Shown here piece after piece: positions 33,555 to 45,339 of a DNA stretch of 64,000 nt. The stretch spans positions 15,213,570 through 15,277,569 of the forward strand of contig NW_022098044.1 in NCBI RefSeq assembly GCF_002288925.2, given 5' to 3'. Both the position numbers and the translations under genes were made by a program. Source of the DNA: Delphinapterus leucas (Eukaryota > Chordata > Mammalia > Artiodactyla > Monodontidae). The notes below the pieces were generated by a model. It was given only the letters and a program-made list of their open reading frames with translations. It was not told where the DNA came from and ran no database searches. Within the stretch, counting starts at the first letter, position 1. Every line of letters begins with the position of its first letter.

Positions 33555-35221
33555 TAATGCTTATCATTCTGAGAATTGCCTGACCCAGTCCTCATGAGCT
33601 GACTGGGGGAAAGTCCTGGGAGAAAGGGCTATAATAATTATGGGGTAAGTAATTAGAGATAGTTTAGTGAAATCAGTGTGAGACTTTCAGAGTCATTTTC
33701 TAGCTAAAAGAGACCCTAGCAGTGGTAGGAATGTAATTGTACCACTTGGAGTGACACTGCTAAAATATATGTTGATGTTGAGTAGAGATACTGACCTAGA
33801 CAGGGAGCCAGAGAAGTCAAAGTCTGGAGAGAGAGAGAGAGAGAGAATGGAGAGACAGAGAGAGAGAGAGACAGAGAGAATGAAGAGACAGAAATATGCA
33901 GGAGATGACAGCTCACTTGTAGGGCCTCATAGGCAGGGAAGGAGAGGAGAAATGTGATGGACACAGATGGACACATGGTGAGAGCTCAAGCAAGACATCC
34001 TCCAGGAGTCCCAGAATTATTTGGAAGAAAGTTTTATTTCTTCCAAATGGGAGAAAGGCAGAAGAGAGAAATGCTGGTTTTTGTTTTTGTTTTCTTTTGT
34101 GAATACAACCTCACTTTTTTTTTAAACCCCCTTCCTTTCCCTTCCCTTTGGTGTGGCCTTGAAAGACACACATTACAAAAAGGAGTGCATAATGCAGTTC
34201 CTGCCAATTGATGGACCAAAACATGCATAAGTAAAAAGAAAACCATGCAGAAGTACTTCAGGAGACATAGGATCAAAGTGTCCTCTCCTTTCTAGATTGA
34301 ACTTCCTGGCAAATAACTTTTAGGATTTAATATTGCCAAAGGTTTTAGCTGCTATTTTGTCCCGAAGGAAAGCTAAAGATGGGAAGAAAAGAATTCCTTT
34401 CCTCCAGGCTTAACTTCACATCAGTGTATGCCACTGTTGGCATCTGAAAAGTGGCTAATTTGCAAGGTGGGTTTAAAAATTAGGTACTTTAATTTTCTTT
34501 ACATTTTAAAGTTCATATAGATGAGAAATAGACCAGTAGCTGTTATAAATATGTGAGTCAAAGAGCAGCTCTCAGTAATACAGAAGTAAAGAGTCCTGTC
34601 TTATGCTGTTCACTGAGAAAATGCCTCAAGAGGTCGATTTGGGAACTGCTTGCCTAATGTTGACAAAACAGTCATAAAATACTGGCCTCAGTATTTCATT
34701 GGAAATTAAAAACTGGGAATTTATCTTAAGGTTCTTTTTGACTTAATCACTCTGGTCACAGCATTCCCTGCTCTGCTAGAAGGTGAAAAGTCTATGAGAA
34801 ATTCCTGGTAACTTCATATACAGGATATAAAAAGAAAAATCAAGCAATTCATTTGCTATTAATTTTAAAGAACTAAGCAACAACACAACAAACGATCACC
34901 TAAGATCTAAGAACATGCATCTAAAGTGTAGAGTCAACTGGATAGTCAGGAATCACTGTGACATGGACTTATGAACTGAGGGGAGCTGCCAAGATCACCC
35001 AATCCAATGCCCTCATTTCACAAATGGGAAATCCAGAGAAATTGAAAGATTGTTGACTGAAAAAGTTTAGCGGGGTGTCTACTAATTCTTGGGCAGAGTG
35101 AAGTAGCTATCAGGAAAACAGGACTCGGGTTAGAGCTATGTGGGAAAAGTCATATAATAATTCCTTTAGTTCCCCCAGAGTACAAAGAAGTTAACTAGAA
35201 CAATAACACTATACTTAAATG
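33555..35221. other. Mostly unassigned, with a (GA)n tract at 33821-33885
   Basis: The GA-rich tract is imperfect. A MIR-like antisense fragment (ccctcatttcacaaatggga) lies at about 34995-35050. Nothing else was recognised. Confidence 0.4.
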
Positions 35222-35291
35222 TTTTGTATAAAACTACTTTATTGAGTTATGATTGACATATAAAAAGCTTTACATATTTAATGTAAACAAC

Positions 35292-35684
35292 CTTTTTAAA
35301 AAATATTTATTTTATTTATTTATTTTCCTTAACATAAATCTTTGTTGAGGCATGCTGGATCTTTTTGTTATGGTGAGTGGTCTGTTCGGGTTTCTGTCTA
35401 GTTGCAGGGCATGGGCTTCTCTCTAGTTGAGGTACATGGGTTTTTCTCTAGTTGTGGTGTGCAGGTTTTGTCTTCTCTAATTGTGGCACACAGGTTCCAG
35501 AGCACGTGGGCTCTGTAGTTTGCGGCACGTGGACTCTCTCATTGAGGCACAAGTTCAGAAGTTGTGGCGAGCGGGCTTAGTTGCCCTGCGGCATGTGGGA
35601 TCTTATTTCTCCCACCAGGGATCGAACCCCTGTCCCCTGCATTGGAAGGTGGATTCTTTACCACTAGACCACCAGGAAAGTCCC
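35292..35684 (-). mobile_element. CHR-type SINE inside L1M, antisense
   Basis: The direct repeat taatgtaaacaac at 35279-35291 and at 35685-35697 is perfect. The long form, about 390 bases with its T-rich tail, has a tRNA-like end at ccactagaccaccaggaaag. It is diverged compared with the copy at 59.9 kb. Confidence 0.95.
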
Positions 35685-36094
35685 TAATGTAAACAACTTG
35701 ATGAGTTTGGGGATAAGTATATACCCATGAACTCATCAGCACCATCAACATCATAAGCATATCCATCACCTCCCCAAATTTCTTCCCTCCCTTATGGTGA
35801 TGATGAGGAGAATAATGTGTGGAAAGAAAACTTAACATAAGATCTAGTCTCTTAGCAAATTTTAAGTACAATATAGTATTGTTAGCCATAGGTACTACAC
35901 TATATAGTAGATCTCCGGTTCTTATTTATTTTGCATAAATGAAACTTTGTACCATTTAACATTTCCTCATTTTCCTCTCTGCCCAAACTTGGCAACTACC
36001 ATTCTACTCTGCTTCTTTGAGTCTGACTATTTTAGATTCCACATGTAAACGAGATCTTACAGTATTTGTCTCTCTCTGTCTGGCTTGCTTATTT

Positions 36095-36120
36095 ATTTAT
36101 TTATTTATTTATCTATCCCA
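36095..36120 (+). repeat. (ATTT)n tract
   Basis: A short run of attt units inside the old L1M. Confidence 0.8.
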
Positions 36121-36134
36121 TTTTAGTGATGCTT

Positions 36135-36154
<20 letters not shown>

Positions 36155-36165
<11 letters not shown>

Positions 36166-36370
36166 ATTTATTTATTTATTTTTGGCTGCACCAGATCTTA
36201 GTTGAGGCACGCAGGAACTTCATTGCGGCATGCGGACTTGTTTTAGCTGTGGCATGTGAACTCTTACTTGTGACGTGCATGGGGGATCTAGTTCCCCAAC
36301 CAGGGATTGAACCTGGGCCCCCTGAATTGGGAGCCCAGAGTCTAACCCACTGGACCACGAAGGAAGTCCC
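36155..36370 (-). mobile_element. CHR-type SINE inside L1M, antisense, short form
   Basis: The body has accagatcttagttgaggca, tagttccccaaccagggatt and a tRNA-like end at cactggaccacgaaggaag. The T/A-rich word ttattttatttt before the tail (from 36141) recurs from 36371, so the target was an A/T-rich tract in the neighbouring L1 tail. Confidence 0.88.
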
Positions 36371-37960
36371 TTATTTTATTTTTAATTTAATTTTACTTTT
36401 TTATTGGAATATAGTTGATTTACAACGTTGTGTTAGTTTCAGGTGTACAGCAAAGTGAATCAGTTTTACGTGTCTTCCAGGTTCATCCACATTGTCACAA
36501 ATGGTAGAATTTCCTTTTTTTGTTTTCTTTTAAGATGGAGTAATATTCCATTATATCTATATACCACATTTTCTTTACCCACTCATTTGTAAATGTACAT
36601 TTAGGTTGTTTCCATATCTTGGCTATTGTGAATGATGTTGCAATGAACATGGGGTTGCACATATGTCTTTAAGATTCTGATTTCAATTCTTTCATATATA
36701 TACCCAGAAGTTGGATTGCTTGATCATATGGTAGTTCCATTTTTAACTTCTTGAGGAATCTCCATGCTGTTTTCAGTAACATCTGTACCAATTTACATTC
36801 CCACCAACAGTGTACAAGGGCTCCGTTTCCTGTACATTCTTGCCAACGCTAATCTTTTGTTTTTAAAATAATAATTTTAGCAGGTGTGAAGTGATATCTC
36901 ATTGTGGTTTTGATTTGCATTTCCCCAGTGATTAGTGATATTGAGCACATTTTCATGTACCTGTTGGCCATTTTATGTCTTCTTTAGAGAAAAGTCTATT
37001 TGAGTCCTTTGCTCATTTTTCAAGCAGATTTTGTTGTTTTTGTTGTTATTAAGTTGCATGAGTTCCTTACATACTTTGGCTATTAACCCTTTATCAGATA
37101 TATAATTTGAAAATATTTCTTCCATTCTGTAGGCTGCCTTTTCATTCTGTGATTGTTTCCTTTGCAGAAGCTTTTTAGTTTGATGTTATTCCACTTGTTT
37201 ATTTTTGCTTTTGTTACCTGTGCTTGTGGTGTCATATTAAAAAAACCATAGCCAAGACCAAATGTCCATAAACTTGTCCCCTGTGTTTTCTTCTAGGAGT
37301 TTTATGATTTCAGGTTTTACCTTTAAGTCTTTAATCTACTGTGAGTTGACTTTTGTGTCTGGTGTAGGATTAGGGTCCAATTTCATTCTTTTGCATGTGG
37401 ATATCACATATCCCCACTGCCATTTATTGCAGACCCCATCCTTTCCCCACTGTGTGTTCTTGGCAACCTTGTTGAAGACTAGTTGATTGTAGATTAGATT
37501 ATTTCTGGGCTCTTGATTCTGTTTCATTGGTCTATGTGTCTGTCTTTATGCTAGTTTCATACTGCTTTGATTACTATACCTTTGTAATATAATTTGAAAT
37601 CAGGAAGTGTGAGGTCTCCAGTTTCGCTCTTCTTGCACAAGGTTGTTTTGGCTATTTGAGACATTTTGTGGTTCCATATAAATTTTAGCATTGTTTTTCT
37701 GTGAAAAATATCATTGGAATTTGGTTAGGGATTACACTGAATTAGTAGATTGCTTTGGGTTGTATGGACATTTTAACAATATTCACTCTTCCAATCCATG
37801 AACATATGATACCTTGCCATTTATTTGTGTCTTCTTTAATTCATTTCATCACTATTTTATAATTTTCGGTGTATACATATTTCATCTTAAATTCTTTTAT
37901 CTGTAGCAAAAGTTCCCAGAAGTTTCAGATCATTCATTTTTCTTGCTAATTTTGATTTCA

Positions 37961-38644
37961 TTCCCCATTTGACAGGGATTAACTCTGTAGAAATGTGAAC
38001 AACACCCATTATCCTTTTTTTGTTTGTTTTTTAAATGGGCATTTACTGTTTTGTCTGCCTTGAACTCAAGTCCTTTTTTCACCTGAGGAACTCTTGTCCC
38101 TAACACTAGTTCTGGTGAGATCTGGGGAGCTCTCAGTTACAGTGACCATAGGGTGTCAGAAGACCTGAGCTGGGTCAATTATAATATTTCATTGCCATAA
38201 TTTCGTTGATTGGCTCAATGATGGGCATAAGATCCAATCCTTGCCATTGAGAAAAATTCCTGAGGATTTTCCTTGCTGGAACTAGTGGGGAAGTACTATA
38301 TTTAACCCTGTTCATGAAGCTGAAGGGTGCAAACTTTGACTTGCTTTTGTTGATGGTCCAGCATTGAGGAGCAGCTGCACAAAAACAAGAAAATGAGAAA
38401 AAGAGAAAAAAGACAAGAGACAGTGAGTTGTTAGTATTGGAATCCTATATCCAGTTAATCTGGAGGCTAATTTTCCTCCCTCTCTTTTGGAGGTTTGCTT
38501 ATGTGTGCCTACAAATTACCCTCTGTGGCTTACCTAATTTTAATTGACTTTCTGTCACCATCATTTGAAAGTGTCCTAACTAATATTTTCCATCCTTCTT
38601 CTCTGTCCTTGATTGTCCTATATTAGTGTCTTTAAGTAAATAGT
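37961..38644. other. Unassigned stretch
   Basis: No exon recognised. The 38100-38400 part has the feel of an old interspersed repeat (ccaatccttgccattgag and similar words), but I cannot name it. Confidence 0.35.
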
Positions 38645-39405
38645 AAGAACAATAGTGGCCCCCCAAAAAGTCCATATCTTAATCCCCAGAATCTGGGAAT
38701 GGTAGTGTACATGGCAAAAGGGACTTTGTAGATGTGACAAAATTAAGGATCTTGAGATGGGGAGATTATCTTATTTTTAAAATAAATTTATTTATTTATT
38801 TTTGTTGTGCTGGGTCTTCGTTGCTACGCATGGGCTTTCTCTAGTTGCTGCAAGCAGGGGCTATTCTTCGTTGCTGTGTGTGGACTTCCGTTGCAGTGAC
38901 TTCTCTTGTTGTGGAGCATGGACTCTAGGTGAGCAGGCTTCAGCAGCTGCAGCGTGCAGGCTTGGTAGTTATGGTGCATGGGCTTAGCTGCGCCATGGCA
39001 TGTGAGATCTTCCCGGACCAAGGTTCAAACCTGTGTCCCCTGCATTGGCAGGTAGATTATTAACTACTGCACCATCAGGGAAATCCCAGGGAGATTATTT
39101 TAGATTATCCAAGCAGACCAAATTTAATCACAAGGGTCCTTGTAAGAGTAAAAGGGAAGGAAGCAGAGGAGTCAGTCAGAGAAGGAGATGTGAGGGTACA
39201 AGTAGAGGTTGAAGTGAGGCAGTCATCAGCCAAGCAATGTGGACAACCTCTAGAATCTGGAGAGTGCAAGGAGTAGATTCTCCCCTAGCATCTAGTGGAA
39301 ACTGCCCAGATGATATCTTGACTTTAGTCACATATGACTAAGTTGTTTTAAGCACGTAGTTTGGGGTTATTTGTTACAGTAGAAATAGAAAACTGATGTA
39401 AAGTC
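38645..39405 (+). mobile_element. MLT1-type LTR (ERVL-MaLR), split by a SINE
   Basis: The left part has agtggccccccaaaaagtcc, cttaatccccagaatctggg, gggactttgtagatgtgaca and atcttgagatggggagatta. The right part continues gattatccaagcagaccaaa, agattctcccctagcatcta and tttgttacagtagaaataga. Together this is one solo LTR of the MLT1D style, about 440 bases without the SINE. It is an ancient remnant with no coding part. Confidence 0.78.
38770..39087 (-). mobile_element. CHR-type SINE inside the MLT1 LTR, antisense
   Basis: Flanked by ggggagattat (38759-38769) and agggagattat (39088-39098). The body has gtgctgggtcttcgttgcta and the tRNA-like end is ccaaggttcaaacctgtgtc through catcagggaaatccc. Confidence 0.95.
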
Positions 39406-39784
39406 ATTAAAATTATTGAGGCTCAAAGCAACTCCCTGAACTATTTTCCTCCAATTTGCATCCAACCTGGACTTTGCCACAAATTCACCAAGCATATAGG
39501 CTGGCCACCTTTATGATGTGAGCTGAAATCTCCCGGAAGTTTTCCTGCTGACTTGCAGGATATCTATTTGCAGGTGATTAAACTTCTTGAAGAAGGAATA
39601 CCACTTTTTCTTGCATAATGATATGAGGCTTGGATTTCAAATATTCTGTGGAGAGACTTATCTTTTGTTTTTTTTTAATGTAAAAATGTTAGAAGTTAAT
39701 ACAAAAGCAAACATATAAAAACAACAACAATGACAACAAAAATTAAGCTCAGTCCTCTGGATTTCCAGAATCATTAATTTATTT
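39406..39784. other. Unassigned stretch
   Basis: Nothing recognised. Confidence 0.4.
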
Positions 39785-39996
39785 TTTTAAACACCATTAT
39801 TGGAGTATAATTGCTTTACAATGGTGTGTTAGTTTCTGCTGTATAACAAAGTGAATCAGCTATATGCATAGGTATATCCCCATATCCCCTCCCTCCTGCG
39901 TCCCCCTCCCATCCTCCTTATCCCACCCCTCTAGGTGGTTGCAAAGCACTGAGCTGATCTCCCTGTGCTATGTGGCTGCTTCCCACTAGCTATCTG
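39785..39996 (-). mobile_element. L1 3'-end fragment, antisense, severely 5' truncated
   Basis: It has tggagtataattgctttaca, gtataacaaagtgaatcagc and gagctgatctccctgtgcta, the reversed 3'UTR of the young L1 subfamily, and stops after cttcccactagctat. Only about 210 bases were inserted. Confidence 0.9.
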
Positions 39997-41295
39997 AATG
40001 CAAATCAGTAAATCAGCAATATGGTGACTTGGGAGGCATTGAGATCTGGAACAAACTATGAGCAATTGGTGAGTGGCAGGGAAGAAGTCAAATTCATAGG
40101 CAATACATGGACCACGGGTCAACAAGGATGTATATAGTAGGAAGTAATCTGGCCAAGCAGTCAGGGTCAGGGCATTCACAGTAAGAGTAACAACCATGGG
40201 TTAGAAATCGAAGATATGGGGCACTAGGTCAGATCTGGGAGAGGTCCTCTCTACAGCACATGGGAGGTGGCACATACAGGGAAGGCGGCAAGGTTGTTTG
40301 GCTTTCAGCTCAGTTTTTAAGACAGTGATTCAGGCACAGGCAGCAATGTAGGAGTCCACTACAGGTCAAGGTCTAAAGTGGGAGGGTTTGATCTTGTGTG
40401 ATCATGGTGGAAATCCAATAGTTAGAGCTAGAACAGTAGTCCATAATGATCAGTGCTTCTTAAATCCTATGGTCAATAGTACTGGTTCCAATACTTTGAG
40501 AATTGAAGAGGGTGTGGCAATGGGAAATAGAAAAGTTGCTATTGCTGGAATGGCTGAGGGAGGGTCCAGGCACTGGTATTCTAATGTGCAGGCTGTGATG
40601 AGAACTGCTGGCATAGAATGTGACTTTCAAAATGGCACTCAACTAAATAATGGCAGAACTGGAGCCAGAATTATGTCTTCCCTAAAAAAGTAAAACAAAG
40701 TCCGACTGGTCCCCAAAACTGAGTGAACAAGTATCAAAATTAGAGGTATGTAATTGATGACTTGAGGAAAAGGACAGTAGATCTGGTATAAGCAGGGACT
40801 GATGGGGTATGTCGATGGCCTTTATGGACTAGCCATAACCTGTCATGCCATGGGCTGACTGTGTTTAATCAGGGGTGTACTGACAGAAATTGAGCCCGTG
40901 AGCACTCAATTTATGATGAAATTGCTGCAAAAAACCACAGCTAAAACAATCCTTAGCATTACCTAATTAGTGGCCAATACACTGTCTTGCTGGTAACAAA
41001 TCTTGTAGCCCCAGGTAACCATCCAAATCAATGAGCAGGTGCATACAAAGCTGGTTGTGGAGCTGAGGTAGAGAACTGAAAAGGACAGGTCTCACTCGAT
41101 GCCAGAGGAGAGATAAAGAATTACATGTGTATTGTAACCTCCTCCTTTTTCTTAGTGCATGATTCTGTGTTAGGAAGGTAGGTCCATCTCAGCTTCAACC
41201 TTCACTAAGCCCTCAATGCCTTAGCTCCAGACTTAATTCAATTCCTAACTGGCAACGGTTGAAGAATTTAATCTGCTGCACATTCTAGGGGTGAT
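39997..41295. other. Unassigned stretch
   Basis: A 101-codon frame at 40388-40693 has no recognisable domain. No exon or repeat family identified. Confidence 0.4.
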
Positions 41296-41346
41296 GTAAG
41301 ATGTTCTGTAACATCTTACGGAAAACCCGAACGAACTTTTTGGCCA
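41296..41346 (-). repeat. Half of a mariner-derived palindromic MITE
   Basis: The antisense strand reads ttggccaaaaagttcgttcg and on to ttttccgtaagatgtt, a mariner-type terminal repeat. Its inner end forms a perfect 10-base inverted repeat (gtaagatgtt at 41296-41305 and aacatcttac at 41310-41319, loop ctgt). The second terminal repeat expected on the left is missing. This resembles the small palindromic mariner MITEs known from cetartiodactyls, whose ends are shared with the larger mariner. Confidence 0.7.
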
Positions 41347-41989
41347 ACACAAAACTTGCCTCGGGATCTGAGTTTCTGTTTTCTGGTAAATGAACCTGAT
41401 TCTAGTGGGGACTATTGGTGAATCAGAAGTAGTGAAGACCCCTCCCTTGAGAGTGGCGCCCCCTGTCCTTATTTTTGTCACTGGCTTAGCTGTGAGCATT
41501 CCTTGATGCTGCAAGTATAAACAGGTAAGACTGGAACAGCAACAGGTATAATTTAGAAATTTAGTCCAATCCAGTACTGCCTGTGGTAGGATGACCACCT
41601 GAGGATTTAACATCTTTTCAGCTCTGTAGAGAAAGGGAATAGAAAACCACCTGAATGGGTCTTCAAAGGGTAAATCACTTATTTACAATGATTCTTGTAA
41701 GACAGTGATCCTTCCTGAGAGGAGGTGTGGCGGGAGGATATAAAGCCCTCTCCAGGCAGATCATTATCATTATCATGAGCATGTTCAGGCAATCAGAGTA
41801 TTTCTACTGACTTAAAGGAAGGGAATGAGATCTCTGGTTTTGTGTGGGTCTGAGGGCCTTACAGAAAATCCATGGAAGTAATCTGTAGGGCATGGATAAG
41901 TAGTCTTATCCCATAAGGGGGCTCCATAAACTCAGCAATCAAGCTAAATAATATTTTGATGCAATGTTTTTAAAGATTGGAATTAATGG
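41347..41989. other. Unassigned stretch
   Basis: Nothing recognised beyond a tcattatcattatcat run at 41760-41775. Confidence 0.4.
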
Positions 41990-43660
41990 AAAAAGTTCAC
42001 ACTGAACAAAATATGAAGCTTTTAAACAAAGACAGAATCAGTAATAGTATAGTGGCATGTTGAGTCATATTGGTGCCTGAACAAAAGGAAAAATCAGAGA
42101 TACTTATTTTTAATAACAAGGAACACAGAAAATAACAAACAATAGGAGTGCAGCAAATCAATTCAAGATGAATTGCAGATCTAAATGTGAATGGTAAATA
42201 ATAAAGCTTCTCAGCAGAAACACAAAACATCTTAATAAACTGCAAGTAGGCAAAGATTTCTTAAACAGGACTCAAAGAGCACTAACCTTAAAGGGGAAAA
42301 AAACTTGAAAAATTGAATTATAATAAGATTAAGTACTTCTGTTTATCAAAAGGCATCAGTAGGGGAATGAAAAAGCAATTCAGAATGGTGGAGATATTTG
42401 CAATAAATGAATATAAAATATGAGAATCAATTCCTGGAGTATTAAGAATACCTGCAAATGAAAATAAAATATAGGCAACACAATGAAAACAAGAGCAAAA
42501 GACTTGAACAGACACTTCAAGTGTATATATCTAAGTAGGCAATAAACACATGAAAAAGAGCTCATTTTCATTACTTATCAGGGAAATGTAAATTAAACAC
42601 ACAATATGCTATCAACACATACCCACCAAAATGACTAAAATTTTAAAAAGCAGATAATACCAAGTGTTGATGAGGATGTGGAACAACTTAGACTGTCTTA
42701 TACTGCTAGTGAGAGTACAATATGGTAAAACCACTTCAGAAAACTGTTCAGCAGTATCTTCAAAAAGCTGACCAGGTACATCACTCCTGGCCCAGCAATT
42801 CCAACAGAAATGCACACATATGTTCACCAAAAGACATGTATAAGAATGCTCAACATCATTAGTCATTAGGGAAATGCTTATTAAAGCCTCAATAAAATAC
42901 TACTAAATACCTATTAGAATGTCTAATAGGTGTCTATAAGAATTAACTACACAAGTGTTAATGAGGATTAGAAACAACTGGAACTCTTATATGCTCACTC
43001 CTATTGGACGTATAAAATAATACAATCAGTTTGGAAAATAATTTTAAAGCTTCTTAAAAAGTTAAACATGTTTCTACCACATGACCCACAAATAGGTATT
43101 TACTCAAGAAAGATGAAAGCATGTGTCCACAAAAAGACTTGTACAGGAATGTTCATAGCAGCTTTATTTTTAATAGACACCAGTTGGAAACAACCTCAGT
43201 GCCCATGGACAATGAATAGATAAGCAAATTGTGTGGTATATCCATACAATGAAACACCATCAATAAAAAGGGGATACACTATGGATACACACAACGACAT
43301 GGATGAATCCCAAAATAATTCAGCGGAGTGAAGAAAGGAAAACAAAGAAGAGTACATATTGTGTTATTCCTTTCATAGAAATTTCTAGAAAATGAAACTA
43401 ATCTATAGCAATAGCAGCCAGTGGTTGCGTGGGGGTTAGGGGCAATAGAAAGAGGTGGGAAGAAGGGCTTACAAGGGGGCAGGAGGAAACTTTTGTAGAT
43501 ACTGAACTTTTTAATTATCTTGATTTTTGTGATAGTTTTGTGTGTGTGTGTGTGTGTGTGTGTGTATGCGTATGTCAAAATTTATCAGGTTGCACCCATT
43601 AAATATGTGCAGGTTATTGCATGTCACGTATATCACAATAAAATCATTTAAAACATAATT
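41990..43660 (+). mobile_element. Old L1M LINE, ORF2 end and 3'UTR
   Basis: The sense sequence has ORF2 C-terminal words (gacttgaacagacacttcaa, catgaaaaagagctcat, tgttgatgaggatgtggaac, gttcatagcagctttatttt, tggataaga-like segments) and ends in a 3'UTR with gttgcacccattaaatatgt and tatatcacaataaaatcatt. A segment near 42845-42960 repeats the pattern seen at 42560-42680, suggesting two overlapping copies or a duplication. A (TG)n tract (43540-43565) lies in the 3'UTR. Frames are all broken. Confidence 0.75.
43540..43565 (+). repeat. (TG)n microsatellite
   Basis: About 13 TG units within the 3'UTR of the old L1M. Confidence 0.92.
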
Positions 43661-44799
43661 ACCTAAAAAACTTTGCTTTTAAGTTGCTCATTGCATAGCA
43701 GTAGATATGCACATGTGCAATTATAGAGAGCTTTGGCAATATGCAGAGGCAAATCAATCCAGGAATGCTTTCTGTGTGGAGGCATCAAGGGAGGCTATAG
43801 AGAGGGATGGTTAGTGAAGTGCAGGGGCTCTAAAACCATCCATTTAAGACAGGCTTGGAGATATACTTAGAAGCCAGATGGTTAAGGGGCTTGTTTGCTG
43901 TATTAGGAAGCTACAGGGCAAGGAGAGAAGTAGGACCCATGAATACATTATCACTAATAGTCATAATTTTTGGTGGAGGCCTGATTTTCTTGATAAATTT
44001 ATGACTCACAAATCTAGTCATTTAGAGATCATTGGGCCTTGATTGAATGAATAGCCTCATTCTTTTGCCCTTTACTCTGATATTATCCACTGCATGTCCT
44101 AGAAAAATATGTACTAACACAAGTGTGTTGGTTCCCTTTCTAATAGGACTGGAGAGTTTATCCCAGTCAGCACTAACAATTTGTCTTTGTCCTTTTGCAT
44201 TGTCTTTCTTGCAACGTATCTTCTTTGAATGTAGTAAAAATACATTTTTTTTCCTGCTTAGCAAGATACATTAAACTTTTCTCTTAAACTTGGTCTAAAT
44301 AATGTAGTGTAACATATCAATTTGTTTAAATATATAGGGAAGGAATGTTTGTGGTAACCTACTCAAACCATTATGGTAACTATTCCAAGCCTAATTTGCA
44401 TTCAGATGACTTTTAGGTGGGATGAGTAGAAGAAGGAGAGAAAACAGTAGGAGGAAAAGCAGAGGAGGAGAAGGAAGCAGAATGAGAGGGTGAAACTTCA
44501 CCATTAAATGCTGAGTAAATAATGTAATAAAATTGCTATCAAAGCCCTTTCTTGAGTATTTATTAAAACCTATATTTTAATCCATTTGTCCTAGTTTTGT
44601 AATTGCAAAAGAGCCAGAAGATTTACACGTTTTAGTTTTCATTCTATATTATTCTCTCCAAAGTACAAATAAGTCAAATATATGGATTTTCTTTTTTAAA
44701 CCCTCAGAAAGGAAATAAAATTTTTGCTATTGTATAAAGAAACAGGCTCTGACTCTCAATAACTTAAAATAGCTAACTTTTTCTGGTACCTTTATTGCT
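43661..44799. other. Unassigned stretch, purine-rich at 44420-44490
   Basis: The purine-rich part is made of GGAG and GAAG words on one strand. Otherwise no repeat or exon was recognised. Confidence 0.4.
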
Positions 44800-44935
44800 T
44801 TATTTATCTCCTTTTATTTAGTCCTCATAGAAACCTACCAAGTCATTTTTGTTAGACCTATTTAGAGATGAAGGAAATGGAGAGGTAGAGATTACCTAGA
44901 TTGCTCAGTCAAATAGTTAATACAGGTTTCCCCTG
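44800..44935 (-). repeat. MIR-like fragment, antisense
   Basis: atttagtcctcatagaaacc, then gacctatttagagatgaagg and gctcagtcaaatagttaat follow the antisense MIR pattern. The next 90 bases (caggtttcccctgctatctg and on) belong to another repeat I cannot name. Confidence 0.6.
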
Positions 44936-45089
44936 CTATCTGAAGGTAGAGCATTTCTAAGAAAACTTTCATAAATTGAAATGGCATAAAGTAAAGATGT
45001 AATTACCTTAGGACACATCTTGCTAACTGATGTGCAAAATAAATCAAGATATAAGCACAGATGCTCACAGACACAGTTCAAAGTTGTGG

Positions 45090-45330
45090 CAGCTTGGTGA
45101 TTATAGTTAATAATGCTGCATTGTATACTTGAAAGTTACCTAAAGAGTAAATCTTTAATGCTCTGACCACACACAAAATATGTAATTACAGAAGGTGATG
45201 GATGTGTTAACTAACCTTATTGTGATAATCATTTTGCATTATATACATGTATCAAATCATCAGCTTGTACTCCTTAACTTACACAATGTTATATGTCAAT
45301 CATATCTCAATAAAGCTGGAAAAAATGTAC
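45090..45330 (+). mobile_element. L1M 3'UTR fragment
   Basis: tgattatagttaataatgct, gcattgtatacttgaaagtt, gatggatgtgttaactaacc, atcattttgcattatataca and gtcaatcatatctcaataaa form the 3' end of an old L1M subfamily in sense. Confidence 0.82.
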
Positions 45331-45339
45331 CAATTCGTT

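Larger units (their letters stand above)
35222..37960 (-). mobile_element. Old L1M LINE, antisense, with nested SINEs and a small L1 tail
   Basis: The left end, tactttattgagttatgatt followed by gacatataaaaagc, is the reverse of an L1M 3' end. The element continues through its 3'UTR and into ORF2 up to about 37.9 kb (37262-37486 and the antisense frame at 37336-37527 are ORF2 shadows). It is split by SINEs at 35292-35684 and about 36155-36370 and by a short L1 3' fragment at 36371-36475 (tattggaatatagttgattt). After these it resumes with tcttccaggttcatccac. Sequence decay is heavy. Confidence 0.8.

Noticed and set aside
36017..36205. A 62-codon frame with a hydrophobic FIYLFIYL-type segment
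   Set aside because: It is a translation of the ATTT tract and SINE tail inside an old L1M.
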